Of a stretch of DNA of 64,000 nucleotides, positions 23,801 to 35,088 are shown piece by piece (the stretch's first letter is position 1; each line of letters opens with the position of its first letter). The notes below the pieces were generated by a model, which was given only the letters and a program-made list of their open reading frames with translations, was not told the DNA's origin and searched no databases. The stretch lies in the NCBI GenBank assembly GCA_947683425.1, contig CANTUQ010000031.1, forward strand, positions 2,429,001 through 2,493,000, given 5' to 3'. This DNA comes from Excoecaria cochinchinensis (taxonomy: Eukaryota; Streptophyta; Magnoliopsida; Malpighiales; Euphorbiaceae). The translations under genes and the position numbers were made by a program.

Positions 23801-25719
23801 AACATTTTACTGAGGGGGGATCTTAAATAAGATCCAAACACATTGAAAAGGATCGCGAGGATCCGAACGCATAAAAAGGGTTCGCGAGGAACCAAACGGG
23901 GACCTGATCAGGATCCAAACGTCCAAAGGTGCTGCAGCTAAAGAGACTCTATTAGGCATGCCTAACTATCCACTTACTTGACTCTAGCAGGTCATGCATC
24001 ATTCAATCATGTTTCCAAGTATAACACATAATTATATTCACATTCATATTAAGACATCATAATAAGACATGCATAACCCACTACATATTCCAAAATAACA
24101 CGTATAATTTCTCATGAATAACACATCATTCGTATAACATATACCACAAATAACATATTATTTATCACGATTAAATTATGATAATCATTCATATAAACAA
24201 GGTAATATAGCACACAGTAGAGGAAAAAGCCATAAAAAGCGTTTGAAAATCATTTTATAAAAACTGGTCACATGGGGAATAGGGCAAAACAGAAAAGCCG
24301 AAAAGCCGAGGGAGTCCTGAGCAACCTTCACGAGTCATGAAGGTTGCTCACGACTCATGAGCAATTGCTCACGACTCGTGAGCCTTGCTCACGCATCGTG
24401 AGCCTTGCTCACGACTTGTGAGCATTGCTCACATCTCGTGAGCTGCTCACTTGCCTTCTTCCTCCCCGATCGATTTCCAAAACCCTAACAGAACCCATAA
24501 TTCCCAGAAAATCACCCCAACTCAAATCCAAATCATTCTTACCTGAAATTAGCTTCCTCAAGCACGCAAAAACCAACATAATTAATACACAATCACTTCC
24601 TTAATAATTACCCATCCAAAATATGGAATAGCCAAATTAAAACTCAAAATATCAAAACCCAATAAATGCAAAATTCCCAAACCTGGAAATTGAAGCTTTA
24701 AAACCACACTCTTCAAGCTTCAATCTTTAATCCTATACTTGTCCTTAAGCTTCCTCTTGCAACCCAAAACTTGTACAAACCAAAACCCACAAATTACTCT
24801 TCCAAACCCTAACTTAAACAAAAACCAGAAGAAGAAGAAGAAGAAGAACAGGAAAAACCCAAATTGCAGGAACCCTAGCACCCAAGACCCATATACATAC
24901 CTCTTCAAGCAATCCTCAAGCTCCACCAAGACACCAACTCACACACAGCCAAGGAGAGGAGCGCACTCAACGGGAAACGAAAGAAAGAGAAACAAGGAGG
25001 AGGAGCTGGGAGGGCTAAAACGTGATCTGCCTTTTCTCTCTCTTTCTTTTTCCTTTTTCTTCTTTTCCCATTTATTGCCCACCAATCAAGCCACATGGCA
25101 GCCTCTTATTGGCCCCAACTAAAATATCTTTGACTTCCCTCCACCAAGGCACCATACACATACATACACCATATAATTACTTAAATAGATATTTAATACC
25201 TTGATACAATACTCACACTCCACTAAATACTTCCTCCCCTTAACATATTAGATTAATTGATGCATTAAATTCCTTAATGTCCAATATTCTCATGCACCAA
25301 TTACCGATTTACCCTTGAAATTTTGACTTGGCATGCACATTCCGACTAGGCCCGATTTGGGATGTGACTATGGGTATTTTTTTTTTGTGCAAGTTAAGGA
25401 GATTGAAGTTTGGTTTGAGTGGTCTGCGGTAGCTTTGGCCAACAAGTCGATAGAAATTATAGTAGGCCATTTTTATTGAATTTCGGAATATAATTAGTTT
25501 CTTTATGTAACGTTTTGATGAGTTGTAATATATTTAGTGTGAGTAATAGTTTGCTGGTGATATAAGCATGTGATGTGTATGCCTTTAGTGGTCTGGTTTT
25601 AAGAAATTTTATTATTATGTTTTCTGTTAATGTTTTCGTTTGGTAGCACGCTCCACTCACCATAGCACTTGCCTACCTTTTCTTCCAGCATGCTACGTGA
25701 GGTGTTTGGGGGTGTTACA
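20830..25719 (+). mobile_element. Solo LTR (Tekay-like), split by a nested insertion
   Basis: It begins TGTAACAACCCG at 20830 and ends GGTGTTACA at 25719, with a perfect CCATG duplication at 20825-20829 and 25720-25724. There is no internal region, so unequal recombination left one LTR. Its sequence is homologous, in the opposite orientation, to the LTRs of the chromovirus at 45770-54769 (matching CTTAGCAC.GGTGT and TGTCGCG..CGCGATAGAG segments). The stretch from about 22736 to 25369 is an insertion. Confidence 0.8.
22736..25369 (-). mobile_element. Nested LTR of a related Tekay-like family, inside the solo LTR
   Basis: From 22921 (TGTAACACCCCC) to about 25369 (GGGATGTGAC) the sequence matches, in order, landmarks of the minus-strand chromovirus LTR: GGATCTTAAATAAGATCC, GATCGCGAGGATCC, the GCTGCAGC..AACTCTAT.GGCATGCCTA segment and the CT-rich end. 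The left edge is less clear; 22736-22920 also appears foreign to the solo LTR. Target duplications are not certain (possibly A(C/T)GGG). Family-specific CGTGAGC/GCTCACG repeats lie at 24320-24445. Confidence 0.65.
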
Positions 25720-25728
25720 CCATGAGTA

Positions 25729-26256
25729 AATATAACACCCCGATACCCCCTTTGGAAGGATACCAGAGCGCTACACACACAGAGGACACAACGCACATGC
25801 GAAAACAGGGGTAAATAATAAACATAAATGAATAAACTTAGTTACATATTTCAAAATATGCAGTATATACAAAATTACAAAAGGATCCTTATCTAACTAC
25901 ATATACATATGACTATTATACAAAAATATTTTATACAAAAACATATAAAAAAAATACAGGAGCCAAAAATATATAAAAAAAAAAGAAAAATCCGCTCTAA
26001 CTCCTAGTGGCCGACCTGCAGATGCCCGACTCTGAGAACATAACTGCCACCTACATGGAAAAAATACCTGTGTTAAGCGATAATGCTTAGTGGGGAGGAA
26101 CAGAAACATATATATAGATAATAACATTCACTCAAGAATATGCAGGAGAAGAAAAATACGAAGTTCATATGCATCAATATACTATAATCATTCAATAATA
26201 AAACAAGTAACATTATAACATATTCACTAAATCAAAAGATTAGCAGAGAAGATAAC
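25729..26256 (-). mobile_element. Truncated Tekay-like LTR fragment
   Basis: It opens TATAACACCCCGATACCCC (the end of an LTR in minus orientation, TG changed to TA) and keeps the CTTAGTGGGG and AAATACCTGTGTTAAGC segments of that family. It is cut at 26256 by the Tat-like element beginning at 26257. Confidence 0.6.
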
Positions 26257-28734
26257 TGTAGACATCGGGTTCCGAGTAGTTTTGATCAGGATTACCCAAT
26301 AATGAAATTAATTGTGCCGATTTATAGGCAAAAAAAATGAAAGTTGGAGGTGATAATTTCCTTATCGTTTTAATTTGTTAGGAATAAATAAAAATGTATT
26401 TTAAAAATATTTTAAAAAATTATTTTGGAGTAAAAAAGTGAGTTTTTAATTTTTTGTGTTTTATAGAAAATTTGAAAAAAAAAAATCGAGCGAATGTCGG
26501 GCTGCGGCAGTGTTGGGTGCGCGCCGCGGCGCCCCAGCGTGCAGGCGGAACGCGCGCGGGGCGTGCTCGCCCGTGCGCTGCAGTGCGAGCGATGCGCACG
26601 CATACTGCGTGTGCGCTGGGCGCAGTGACGCCCGTCGCTCGCCCATCGTGCCCTTCCCTCGCCCGTTTGGCCGTTTTTGACGTTTTTTGGCCCCAAAATT
26701 GCTTTTTCTTCATTTTTTAATAGAATTCAATGCTATTTCCTTTAAAATTCCAAACCCTTCAAATTCAACTATTTTTTGTGTTTATTGGAATTAAATCAAT
26801 TTAATTTCTTAATTAAAAAATTCTGAATTTTGGGGGAGGAATAAAAGGAATTTTGGAGGGAGAATTAAGGGGGGATTTTCTTTAGAAAAATTATTTTCTT
26901 CTTCTTTCTTCTCTCAAAAAACAAATTCTCTCAAGTTTTTAAAGGATTTTTCCAAAATAATTCTTAAGGCAAAAAGAATAATTTTTGTTCTTGGGAATTT
27001 TCTTATTTTCATTTAACAATTTTTTATTTTGAGACAAATAAATCAATTGTTTGGTCTTAAGTTAAAATTTCTTTTTAATATTTTATTTTTTCCAATTTAT
27101 TCTTACAATTAAGATAAGTAATTGGATCTTACCTTCATTTCATCAAGCTAAATTTTGAGGGTAAGCATTCTTAGCTCAATTCTTGATTTAATTTTTTAAT
27201 TTAATTTTTTGTTTACAATTAATTAGCTAACATGTAAATTCTCTTAGATCTATTTTTTATTTCTTATTTCTTGTGTGCTTGTTTAATTGTTCACATTATT
27301 ATTTTTATTCTTGTGTGCTTATTTAATTGTTTGATTATTTTGATTATCACTATTATTATTGTTAGTATTATCATTGTTAACATTTTTAACATGTTTTATT
27401 ATTTTTACCATTTCATTTTATTCTTGCATATTTAATTTGATTGTTCATCTTGTTTGATGTTATTATTTTATTATTATTATTATCATTAGTATTGTTATTA
27501 TTATTGTGATTAGTGTTATTATTAGTTATTATTTATCATTATTACTATCATTATCATTATTTTTATTAGTTTTGTTTATTGTTATAATTTGTTATCATTA
27601 TCATTATTATTTATGTTTACATGCATGTTGAATTGTTCATATGTTAAGTTATTTTTTATTATGTCATCTAATTGATTTATCATGCATGATGTATTTTATT
27701 TATTTAATTTGTTTTTTTATGTTGTATGATTAAATTCATTTTTCATTACTAACATCACTTTTATTTGTTTTTTTTTATTCCAATACTTATTTTTTATGTG
27801 TGAGTATTTTCCATACCAAGTGGAAGCCCATGGAGATTCAGAGATACCCTTTGGGATTTAATTTGTTATTTTTTTTTATTATGTTGGGTTTATTTTATTT
27901 CTAATATGTAACTTATAATAAATTATTTTTTATGCATGTTAATTAAAAAAATCACAAAAATATTTCTATTAATTAAACTTGGATTTTTTTTCTAAATAAA
28001 AAGGGGACCAATGTCTTAGATTTTTAATCCAAAATAAATTGTTACTTTAAAAATTGTTTTCTTTAATTATGCATGAGAGGACCAATGTCCTCACCTTTAA
28101 TAAATAGCCCGATTTATGTATGAATTGTATTTTATTTATAAATGGGGGTTGTATTCCGCCCTTAGTTTTGTTGTAATTTATGTTCATGTGCTTTATTTTA
28201 ATTTCGTTCTTATTTACCGCTTTTATTATGTGATTGACATGCACGTTAAATTAAATTGCATTTAATATTGAATGAGAAATGGGATGAACCGCTAAATTCA
28301 AAATTCAATTATAACTTTAACCAAGGTATGAATAAATGGGAAGTCCCGAACCATCTCTGGTCTTTGGGCTCAATGAGGCGAGAGGGCCACCTCAATGTTC
28401 TATTGGGGTGGGGCCTCCAAGACACCTCTTGTGTCCCGAAAAAGGCCCAACTTGCATAGTCCTAGGCTCCATGAGGCGAGAGGAACATTCTAATGTTCTG
28501 TTAGGGTGGGGTCTCCAAGACACCTCTGGCTTGCCCAAAACGGACATAGCAACACTGTCTTAGGCTCACTGATGCTAGATGACCTTTCCCAATGTTCTAT
28601 TGGGTGGCGACTCCAAGAAACCTCCTTATTGCCCAAAATAGACGCACTTGTAATTTCTTACAAGTTTTATGAACCTCTCCTGATCACCCTAAAGGCGAGC
28701 GTTCGGGGCGATACGGGGTTTGGCGTGCGTCACA
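26257..28734 (+). repeat. 5' LTR of the gag-only Tat-like element
   Basis: 2478 bp from TGTAGACATCGGG to GCGTCACA. It is similar in layout to the LTRs at 13787 and 17319 (same start, a GC-rich patch at 26490-26660, ATT-rich middle, GGTTGTATTC.GCCC and AATGTTCTATTGGG motifs near the end). Opposing open frames at 26412-26720 are chance ones caused by the GC-rich patch. Confidence 0.85.
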
Positions 28735-28735
28735 G

Positions 28736-28753
28736 TGGCGACTTCACTAGGGA
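28736..28753 (+). other. Primer binding site, tRNA-Arg type
   Basis: TGGCGACTTCACTAGGGA directly follows the LTR. It has changes relative to the plant tRNA-Arg complement TGGCGACTCCGCTGGGGA. Confidence 0.85.
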
Positions 28754-29666
28754 ACATAAGAGACTTCCCTTCGAAAATACCTTGGTTAAAATTTATAATT
28801 GAGTTTTAATTTAAAAAATTCATCCCTTTTCGAAATTGCATTGCATATCATTAGAGCCTTAGATTATGCTAGTTTGGTCCCTATTTTAACCCCGGTACAT
28901 TCCCAAAATACGACCCTACGTTCACTCAATATGGGGAAGTGTTAAGAATAATCACCAGCCCAAGCCTCGTACCTTATGGTATATCAAATGGAGACCCAAT
29001 CGGTCATTATGCATAATGAGCTAGACCCGTTGGCAGGGACCATACTTGGGTAGCCCTAAAGTATCATCACCTTTGACCAAAGCTCATGTAATGGCAATAG
29101 ATACTTTCACTAGGTAAAATGTACCGTAATCCCGTACTTGCTACGTGGGACATCATATATTGAACAAAATCAATCAAATTAAATGGTCTTTCATCAAAGG
29201 CTTTCATGCCCCGGTGGGCTCATCTTGATTTAATTGAGGTGTTTAAATACATAATAGCCAAAAACCCATACGTATGTACATTAGATAAGAGTGTTTTGCT
29301 GCCGGTTTTCCACCGTGCACTACACGCGTCTAATGGGTTCCCTTGTAACCCTTGGATAAAGCACACCTAAGAAAGAGACTACACTACCTCATGTGTGGGA
29401 GAGATAAGGTTGGAATGATCTATTTGCTTGCATGTGTTTATCTATGCTGCATCAGCACGACCATGCATTGCATTTCAATCATGCATCATCCTAACAAGGT
29501 GTATTATGAGGCCATCATAGATTCGTCCAGGTGGTTTAGAGGTCCCGACGGTCGGCTAAGAAGGATTCCACTCTTTGGATTATCAGAGCTAATATCAGAT
29601 CAGAGCTCAAATTCACTCTCAGAAGGTAGTGAAATATTTTCCTCAGAATCATCAGCCGAAACAGGT

Positions 29667-30753
29667 ATGGCTAACCCGTCAGGTGAATCTAGCACAACTC
29701 GTGCAATGATCGCCGAGGAGGTGGGAAAGAGAATGGAAGAGTTTGAGGCCAGAATGATGGTGATGATGGGAAATTTGGCCGCTCCTTTAGCGCCACTCGC
29801 AGGACAACAACCTATTGCTCCAGTTGGGGGCCAAGATGAACAAGGGTCTGTTAGAGAAGATCTCTATGTGGTAGTTAACCCACCTATTGTTGAGCCCAGA
29901 GTGCCAGCACATGTAGAGCATAGAGAAGCTCCTAGACCTGAGAGTGATTTGGGTGAGGACGAGCAAGAGGAGCCAATCATGAGAAGAGGCCAAGCCCCCA
30001 AGCCAGAGGAGGCCATGTGGAGAAAGATGGAGGAGAGGTTCAAAGCTATGACTCGCTTGCTGACAGCCCTGAGGACAAGGAGCTGGAGGGAGAAGATCTA
30101 GTTCTCCAGAATTTTAAGATGCCTGACATGCCAAAGTTTGATGGCACCTCAGACCCAGCAGCACATGTGAAGCAGTACTCGTTAGTGATGAAGGGTATAA
30201 TGCTGATAAAAAGGCAGAAGATAGAATATTTCTACTTGAGCTTGACGGGTCCAGTAGTGGACTGGTATCATAGACTCGACAGAAGGACTAAAGAGGGCTG
30301 GGATCTATTGACAGAAGAGTTCCTAATGTAGTATGATTGCAGCACGAGGATGGAGGTAACCGGGTAATGGAGATGAAGAGGAAGCCAGACACTCCAGACC
30401 AGATAAGGCTATTTATCAAGAATGCCAGCCCATATCTGAAAGATGGGTTAAAAATGAAGGGTTTAAAGAACTGGGAGTCCTTGAAAGACATAGCCATAGA
30501 AGCTGAAGGAGAGTACCTAGCAAGGAAGGCCAACAACGATACTTATGCCCGGAGAAATTACAGTAATCAGGGGGCAGGAAAATCAGCAGGGTCCGGTAAT
30601 GGGAATATGTCTGAAAACACCGTAGATGTAGCGGCTACCAAAGCAAACCAAAGGCATTTCTCTAACCTAGGCAAGTCACTATCTTGGATACTTAAAAGGT
30701 TGATGAAGGAAGGTAAACTACAACGAATGCCTGCTAAGCCTGCTAGAAGTTAA
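29667..30753 (+). pseudogene. Tat-like gag, frameshifted
   Basis: From MANPSGES it contains TRAMIAEEVGKRMEEF, an acidic-proline linker, then MPKFDGTSDPAAHVKQYS and IEYFYLSLTGPVVDWYH, the typical Ty3/gypsy gag core (F-G-DPxxH...Y..L.G.A..WY). A frame change near 30050 and an in-frame stop at about 30329 break it. It is followed at about 30780 by a CAYHQHTGHDTDEC knuckle-like motif seen in Tat gag proteins. The homologue at 59005 shares nearly every block. Confidence 0.85.
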
Positions 30754-33260
30754 GGACATCCCGATCATCGAGCAGCTCTGTACTGTGCCTACCATCAGCA
30801 TACAGGGCATGACACTGATGAATGTCGAACTCTGAGGAACCATATTCAGGATCTTATTGATAACAAATAGATTACCGATCTAGAGCGCCGCAAGAAATAG
30901 GGGAGGAAACCTTCTTGTAGATGTGCTTTTCATATTTGAACTTTTTTCAGTCTTAATGTATGCAATACTGTTTACATTAATTATATTAATGGCTTTTTGT
31001 TATGTTCTCATGATTTCATTATGCCTGATCACAACCACAAGTCATTTACATTTGATATTAACTTAATGAATACTCCCTCATTTAATCTCGAGATCCTGTA
31101 GCATCTGATATAACTCCTGAAGAGAGAAAAATTCTGAGAGCTGAAAATAAAAAATAAAAGTGGAAGAAAAAACTAGATGCAATTAGGGGATTGGATAAAA
31201 ACTCACTAAGAGCACTAGAACCTTTCTGATTACCCGTCAAAGCGATCCCTGGATAAGACAGAACCTAGAAAATGATTTAGGCAACCCTTCTTTGTATAGC
31301 TCTCTAAATGACTATTTTCTACCTTTATTTCGCAATCGCTTGCTAGCCCGTTGAGCCTTTATTCTGGTATGCTAAATGTGTATTGATTTTGTTGTTACAC
31401 ATGTTAAAACTACCCTTCGTCCAAATGATTTTTGCCTCCCCTTAGAAGAATGGCCGCTCTAGAAGGGATGAATGTACGTTTTAACAATTCTTTGGGTTAT
31501 TAAAAATTGCCCTGATAAGGATAAGTTTATACTTTGGGAAAAGGGTTTTAGTCATGCGCAAAAGACATGAGCTCGCAAAAAAAAAAAAGAAAAAAAAGAT
31601 AGGAGACAAAAGCAACAAAAGCGAAAAAAGAAAAAAAAAAGAAAAATGGAAGTAGAGCTCAAGATTGTAACCCATTGATGAGTTTCTGTGGTTATCTTTT
31701 TAACTTAACTGTTATTCTGAGCTTGATAAGCTAAAGTATCATCAAACCCAAATTCAAGAATTCCTTTATAGTACGCAATTAAGCTGAGGATGGTCCTCCC
31801 ATCAGTCGAGTAAATATCACGGCCATTTTTCTCTAGCAACCTGATCTTCCTTTGATAGCCATCTACCTAAGTCTAACGTTACAACCAAAGTAAGACCTTT
31901 TGATTCTTGGTTCAGTCTTATCTAATTAGCGGAGATGACCTTCTAATAAGGTTCGGTACGTAAGAAGAGGCATATGATGTTTCTTGAGCTTCAAGCGGGG
32001 AGCCACAAATGCATTTATGCATTTGAGTTGAGTCTCGTCCCCAACGTTGCATCTATAATTTGCTTAAAAAAAAAAGAAAAAAGAGCATCCTGAGCAAAAA
32101 TTAAGGGCAGAGAGAAAATTTTCAACCATAAAAACCCGAGAGAGCTGGTTGATAACAGGAGTTTGATGATTTCAAGATCTATCTCGAGATTAGATAGGGT
32201 TTTGTATTTTTGAGATTAATGCCAAATGATGATCATGCGTGATGAAATCAGACTGGAACATATGCATTTATACAATAATATTCTAATATAAGCAAAGCAC
32301 TTTATCTCGCATACTCAAAATTGTTTAAGTTCCAGCATAAAAAGCAGTGCATTGTTTTTTCTTCGCATATGTGCAATTTACTATAAGTGGCCCTCATTGC
32401 TGTCTTCGTCTTGATGCTTCAGCAAACTTGCCCCGACATCGGCTTCAAGTTATTCGTCAGCACATTCATGAGGAAAGCCAAAATCCATACGACCATTCTT
32501 AAAAAAAAAAGGGCCGTTAGAGATGAAAACCGTAACTAGCACTCTAAGCAAAAGTTAGGCCAAAAGGGTAGGGTGAAAACCTAGAAACAGGCAGTCTGCC
32601 CTACAAAAAGAACACAAAAAAAAAAAAATAAAAGCCGCTGGATTGGGTTGGGTCCATTCCAGGCAAAAGTTAGGCACAGGGTTATGTGAAAATCCCTAAA
32701 GGGACGCATTTCCCACAAAGAAAAGCTAGTGTGAAAATCCACAAGGGGCGCACTACCTTTAAAACAATGACTTCCGATGCCTGGAGTGATAAGGTGGCAT
32801 TACTTCGGATGATTTCCCTTGAAGCGAATAGTGTATGATGCAGGGATACGAGTTAAAATCCTAGGCATATGATCATTGACCGGGGGGCAAAGATGTGCAC
32901 CTGACGGTTCTCTCAGAAAAAGTTTCGAGTCAGAGTCCCTAAGCCAAGATGACGCTTCTAGATCCTTGGAGGCATGATCGAGCAACCAAGTCATATCCTT
33001 AACTAATCATTAAACACCTAGGACATGGTCTATCTTTTTTGCATGCATTTCATACAATTCTTTAGCAAACACCTGCATATGACCTTTTCCACATGCATGC
33101 ACTATCTATTGTATATATTTTTGTGCACAACTTTGAAGGAGAAGTCCAAGTAATGACCACACGTACAAAAGCTGGTCAAGGATAGCTTCAGCTCAACATT
33201 AACATTCAATCGAGCAAGACGATCAAGTTAAGATGACGTCTACTCAGGTAAATTCTCCAA

Positions 33261-33376
33261 GACCTCTTAAGAGGCAATCTGTTAGACCTCTTAAGAGGCA
33301 ATCTCCCGAACCTCTTAAGAGGCAATTTGTTAGACCTCTTAAGAGGCAATTTTTCGAGATCTCTTAAGAGACAAAT
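33261..33376. repeat. 24-bp tandem repeat carrying a palindrome, 5 copies
   Basis: CCTCTTAAGAGG, a perfect 12-base palindrome, recurs every 24-25 bases (33261, 33285, 33309, 33333 and a variant at 33358), with short variable linkers such as CAATCTGTTAGA. It lies in the 3' untranslated part of the gag-only element. Confidence 0.9.
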
Positions 33377-33387
33377 ATCTTTTCACC

Positions 33388-33712
33388 TGCACTTTTAGTA
33401 GTCTGTAGCAGACTCGGTGCGATCCTCTGAGGAGGACATCCTTTGCACTTTTAGTAGTCTGTAGCAGACTCGGTGCAGCTCAAGAGAGTAACCTCTGCAC
33501 TTTTAGTAGTCTGTAGCAGACTCGGTGCAATCCTCTGAGGAGGATATCTCCTGCGTTTTGTAGTCTTATCAGGGACTCGACGCATCGCTATCTGCGGATG
33601 GCACCTGCACTTTTAGTAGTCTGTAGCAGACTCGGTGCGGTCCTCTGACGAGGACATCATCTGCACTTTTAGTAGTCTGTAGCAGACTCGGTGCAGTCCT
33701 TTGAGGAGGATA
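33388..33712. repeat. 52-56 bp tandem repeat forming hairpins, 6 copies
   Basis: Units start at 33388, 33444, 33496, 33552 (diverged), 33606 and 33662. Each good copy holds AGTCTGTAGCAGACT (6-base stem, 3-base loop) enclosed by GCAC...GGTGC, and most also hold TCCTCTGAGGAGGA, a second small hairpin. It follows the 24-bp palindrome array. Confidence 0.9.
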
Positions 33713-33781
33713 TTTCTTTTCCTGTAGCACCATTTCTCCAATTATTTTCAAAAATCACCCTACATTAAAAAAACCCCCCCA

Positions 33782-34925
33782 GCTATTGCTACTAACAAAA
33801 ACTTTGGAGGAACCATATCCCTCTCAGAGAGATTAGACATAGAAACACTTGAATAGCTAACAAATGAGCAATTGTACTTGCTGATCGCTTTACTAAAAAA
33901 AAATTCAACAAAGAAATAACATTTGCTAAGCATATGTAATCATGAATATTAAGATCCATATTAAAGCCACCTCTTTTGGTGATCACAGGGGATTAATAAT
34001 AATTTGGGCATCTAACTCCACTATAACTCTTGACAAATTTTTCCTTTATAAGAGACTCACGCACTGCCAGCGCCTCAAGAGCAGAAAAATCTAACATACT
34101 TAGACAAACAACAAGTTTAGCATAAATAAAACTTCATATACCATTACGAACAACAAAAGCATAGCTAGATCCATTAGCGAAAGCAAATACTGTAGCATTA
34201 TAATTTATCTTCGGCCAATCTAAAGGAGGTTTAATCCAATTCAACATAGCAACAGGAGCACCAACATTTTTGTTCGGTAAATTCGATGGTGATTGAGCCT
34301 GAGTCCATTGCTAAAACACCAAAGCCGCCATAGATTTAAACTCGTCTGCAAAACTGAACATGTTGTTCCAAACCCCTTCATTTCTAATTTTCCAAGTAGC
34401 CCAACAATTCATCGCCACATTCAAACACACCTTCTCAAAAAACCGACTAATAATAGAGAACCGGCTTTTAAAACTAACTTCAACCATTGGTAACACCCCA
34501 TCTGGTAGAAAATTCAATATGATTCTAGCAAATGAACAACCCATCAAAAAATGGAAAATGGTTTCCGAAGCATTTTGGCACATAGGGCAGCTATTAATAA
34601 CTGGAACATGTCTACTGTGAAGGAGTGCACATATCAATAGAACATCAAACATTGCTCGCCATAAGAAATTTTTTACTTTAGGTGGAAGATTAACTTTCCA
34701 AACCTTGCTCTATGGCTCTGAAGCAAGCATAACAATATCTGATTGTAGCTGCATAAGGTGATAATTCTCACTTTTTACCATATAAATTCCTCTTCGATCA
34801 AAAGCCCACTTTTAAGAGTCTCCCATTGCATTCCAAATTAATGGGATTTTTCAAATTAGATTACAATCTCTATCATTAGAAAAAGATTGAATTAGCTCTA
34901 TATTCCATATTATATGATTTTCAAT
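33782..34925 (-). pseudogene. LINE ORF2 3' part: zf-RVT and RNase H
   Basis: Within 34652-34311 CPMCQNASETIFHFLMGC is the RT zinc-binding motif (CxxC...ExxxHxxxxC) of plant L1 ORF2, followed by the CWATWKIRNEGVW signature. Further on, DWPKINYNATVF with the following stretch fits the start of the LINE-encoded RNase H. The tail is cut at 33782. Confidence 0.85.
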
Positions 34926-35081
34926 TGTAAGTAAACAAGTGTTCTCCACATTTTGTTTCTCAGCAATTACATGTATTTATATACAAAAATTGTATTGGAA
35001 GTCAACTATGTCTGCTCCTACTGCTCCTATATTTACTCCTCTATCTACTCCTATAATCACGTATCATGACAGTATGTAACA
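34926..35081 (-). repeat. Copia 3' LTR
   Basis: 156 bp, TGTAAGTAAACAAG to GTATGTAACA as read on the plus strand. It is preceded (minus sense) by the polypurine tract at 35082-35090. Confidence 0.9.
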
Positions 35082-35088
35082 CTCCCCC

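Larger units (their letters stand above)
26257..33780 (+). mobile_element. Tat-like Ty3/gypsy element, gag only, pol and 3' LTR lost
   Basis: A 5' LTR (26257-28734) is followed by a tRNA-Arg primer site, the shared leader, a damaged gag (29667-30753), a short remnant that in the related element at about 55966 lies upstream of RT (about 31040-31130), and a long 3' untranslated part with two tandem arrays. Reverse transcriptase, integrase and the 3' LTR are absent. The sequence breaks off near 33780 at a C7 tract, where a LINE starts. It resembles a gag-bearing, pol-less derivative. Confidence 0.8.

Noticed and set aside
24739..25204. Lys/Asn-rich and Phe-rich ORFs on both strands
   Set aside because: Low-complexity sequence (GAA and CT runs) in an LTR; no domain pattern.
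26412..26720. Five overlapping GC-rich ORFs on both strands
   Set aside because: They fall in the GC-rich patch of an LTR; similar frames appear at 13757-14214 and 17514-17768 in related LTRs, without shared protein sequence.
29352..29666. Upstream 105 codons as part of gag in the gag-only element
   Set aside because: The stretch is in the leader; gag similarity between the two Tat-like elements begins clearly at the MANP start (29667 and 59005), so the later ATG was chosen.
33261..33376. CRISPR-like array of regularly spaced palindromic repeats
   Set aside because: Spacing is only 24 bases, linkers are repeats themselves, and the array lies in the 3' part of a plant retrotransposon. It is an ordinary tandem repeat.
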